5,428 nucleotides of DNA. Source: Spirochaetaceae bacterium (lineage in GTDB: Bacteria > Spirochaetota > Spirochaetia > Treponematales > Breznakiellaceae). The DNA lies in NCBI GenBank assembly GCA_031279895.1, contig JAITHR010000259.1, positions 1 through 5,428 of the forward strand, written 5' to 3'. The notes under the pieces are model-generated. The model had not been told where the DNA came from, made no database searches, and saw only the letters and a program-made list of their open reading frames with translations. Of this stretch, positions 5,212 through 5,428 are shown one piece after another (positions within the stretch are counted from its first letter, which is position 1; each line of letters begins with the position of its first letter). The position numbers and the translations under genes are program-made.

Positions 5212-5258
5212 TTAAAAAAAATACCGCGGCAAAGCAGACGTCGCTTGCTCTGAGCCGC
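5212..5258 (-). terminator. intrinsic terminator of the atpG transcript
   Basis: On the minus strand, GCGGC (from 5258) pairs with GCCGC (5230-5226) and AGAGCA pairs with TGCTTT (one G-T pair). A 2-nt bulge interrupts the 5' arm and the loop has 9 nt. The stem is followed by GGTA and eight Ts (plus-strand A run 5214-5221). The stem begins 12 nt after the atpG stop. This is the clearest terminator in the window and implies that atpG is the last gene of its transcript. Confidence 0.85.
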
Positions 5259-5270
5259 TGTACATGAAGC

Positions 5271-5428
5271 TTATGTGCCGCCGCCGGCGGTGCTGTCGCC
5301 GCCGGCGGAGGAGCCGGAAACAATCTCCGTAACCTCCTGCGTAATGCCGGCCTGACGCACGCGGTTATAACGCATCTGCATCTCCTCAAGCATCTTTTCC
5401 GCATTTTTCGACGCCTCGTCCATTGCCG
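5271..5428 (-). CDS. atpG: F-type ATP synthase gamma subunit, C-terminal end (5' partial)
   Basis: The frame entering from the right edge encodes about 51 residues ending at the stop complementary to 5271-5273. AMDEASKNAEKML, MRYNRVRQAGITQEVTEIV and SG match the strongly conserved C-terminal helix of the F1 gamma subunit (family pattern AMD.A..NA...I......YNR.RQA.IT.EI.EIV.GA). This helix is the central shaft that turns inside the alpha3beta3 head. V-type subunit D does not have this signature. Most gamma subunits end two to four residues after EIVSGA, but here a Gly/Ser/Ala-rich tail of about 12 extra residues follows. It is encoded by DNA holding two CCGCCGGCGG palindromes (5281-5290 and 5299-5308). 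A terminator follows immediately, so no atpD or atpC lies directly downstream as in atpAGDC operons. Confidence 0.93.
   Translation of the reverse strand, partial: AMDEASKNAEKMLEEMQMRYNRVRQAGITQEVTEIVSGSSAGGDSTAGGGT

Larger units (their letters stand above)
4272..5270. other. 999-bp gene-free, repeat- and hairpin-rich spacer between atpG and ffh
   Basis: No reading frame here resembles a protein family, and none has an SD with a plausible start. The long frames that exist are produced by 21-bp tandem repeats, which keep several frames open on both strands. The contents from right to left are the atpG terminator, GC-rich hairpins, a palindromic array, a UUCG hairpin, a second array, then short repeats and hairpins up to the ffh start. 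Because ffh and atpG both read leftward and atpG is terminated, the ffh promoter should lie in this spacer. I could not identify it with confidence. No tRNA, SRP RNA or tmRNA motif was recognised. Confidence 0.75.

Noticed and set aside
4652..5253. Plus-strand repeat-bearing frames as genes
   Set aside because: Several overlapping frames are open at once in the same DNA, all because of the repeat period; none has a start signal or conserved domain.

Overview
The window looks like chromosomal DNA from a spirochaete of the Treponema group, of moderate to fairly high G+C. Three things suggest this. A V/A-type ATPase I-K gene pair is present, as is usual in treponemes. It is followed by ispG (gcpE) and a secreted TPR protein. 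The overall composition resembles the higher-G+C, gut-associated treponemes. The genus is an inference from gene content and style, not from a phylogenetic marker.

Layout: bases 1-621 hold the end of V-type ATPase subunit I and the complete proteolipid subunit K (atpK). A strong hairpin separates atpK from ispG (670-1773), which encodes the iron-sulfur enzyme of the penultimate MEP-pathway step. ispG is followed after 2 bp by a gene for an exported TPR-type protein of unknown function (1776-2906). All of these are on the plus strand. Convergent to them, with only 15 bp between stop codons, is ffh on the minus strand (2922-4271), the signal recognition particle GTPase. At the far right, also on the minus strand, is the 3' end of an F-type ATP synthase gamma gene (atpG, 5271 to the window edge), followed by a clear intrinsic terminator.

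Between ffh and atpG lie 999 bp with no credible gene (4272-5270). This stretch is dense in structure. It has a five-unit 21-bp tandem array (4559-4663), a UUCG-type hairpin, and a fourteen-unit 21-bp tandem array (4741-5034) in which most units carry their own palindrome. Several GC-rich hairpins follow. The palindrome sequence changes along the large array, but in the first variant unit the two arms change together. Because 21 is a multiple of three, these arrays produce long heptapeptide-repeat open frames on both strands, which I judge to be by-products and not genes.

Two points stand out biologically. First, a V-type ATPase whose proteolipid carries a Na+-binding residue pattern sits within 5 kb of a separate F-type ATPase, and the F-type gamma gene is the last of its transcript, as in N-ATPase operons and unlike the common atpAGDC order. 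Second, the phased 21-bp palindrome arrays lie upstream of ffh and just downstream of the atpG terminator.
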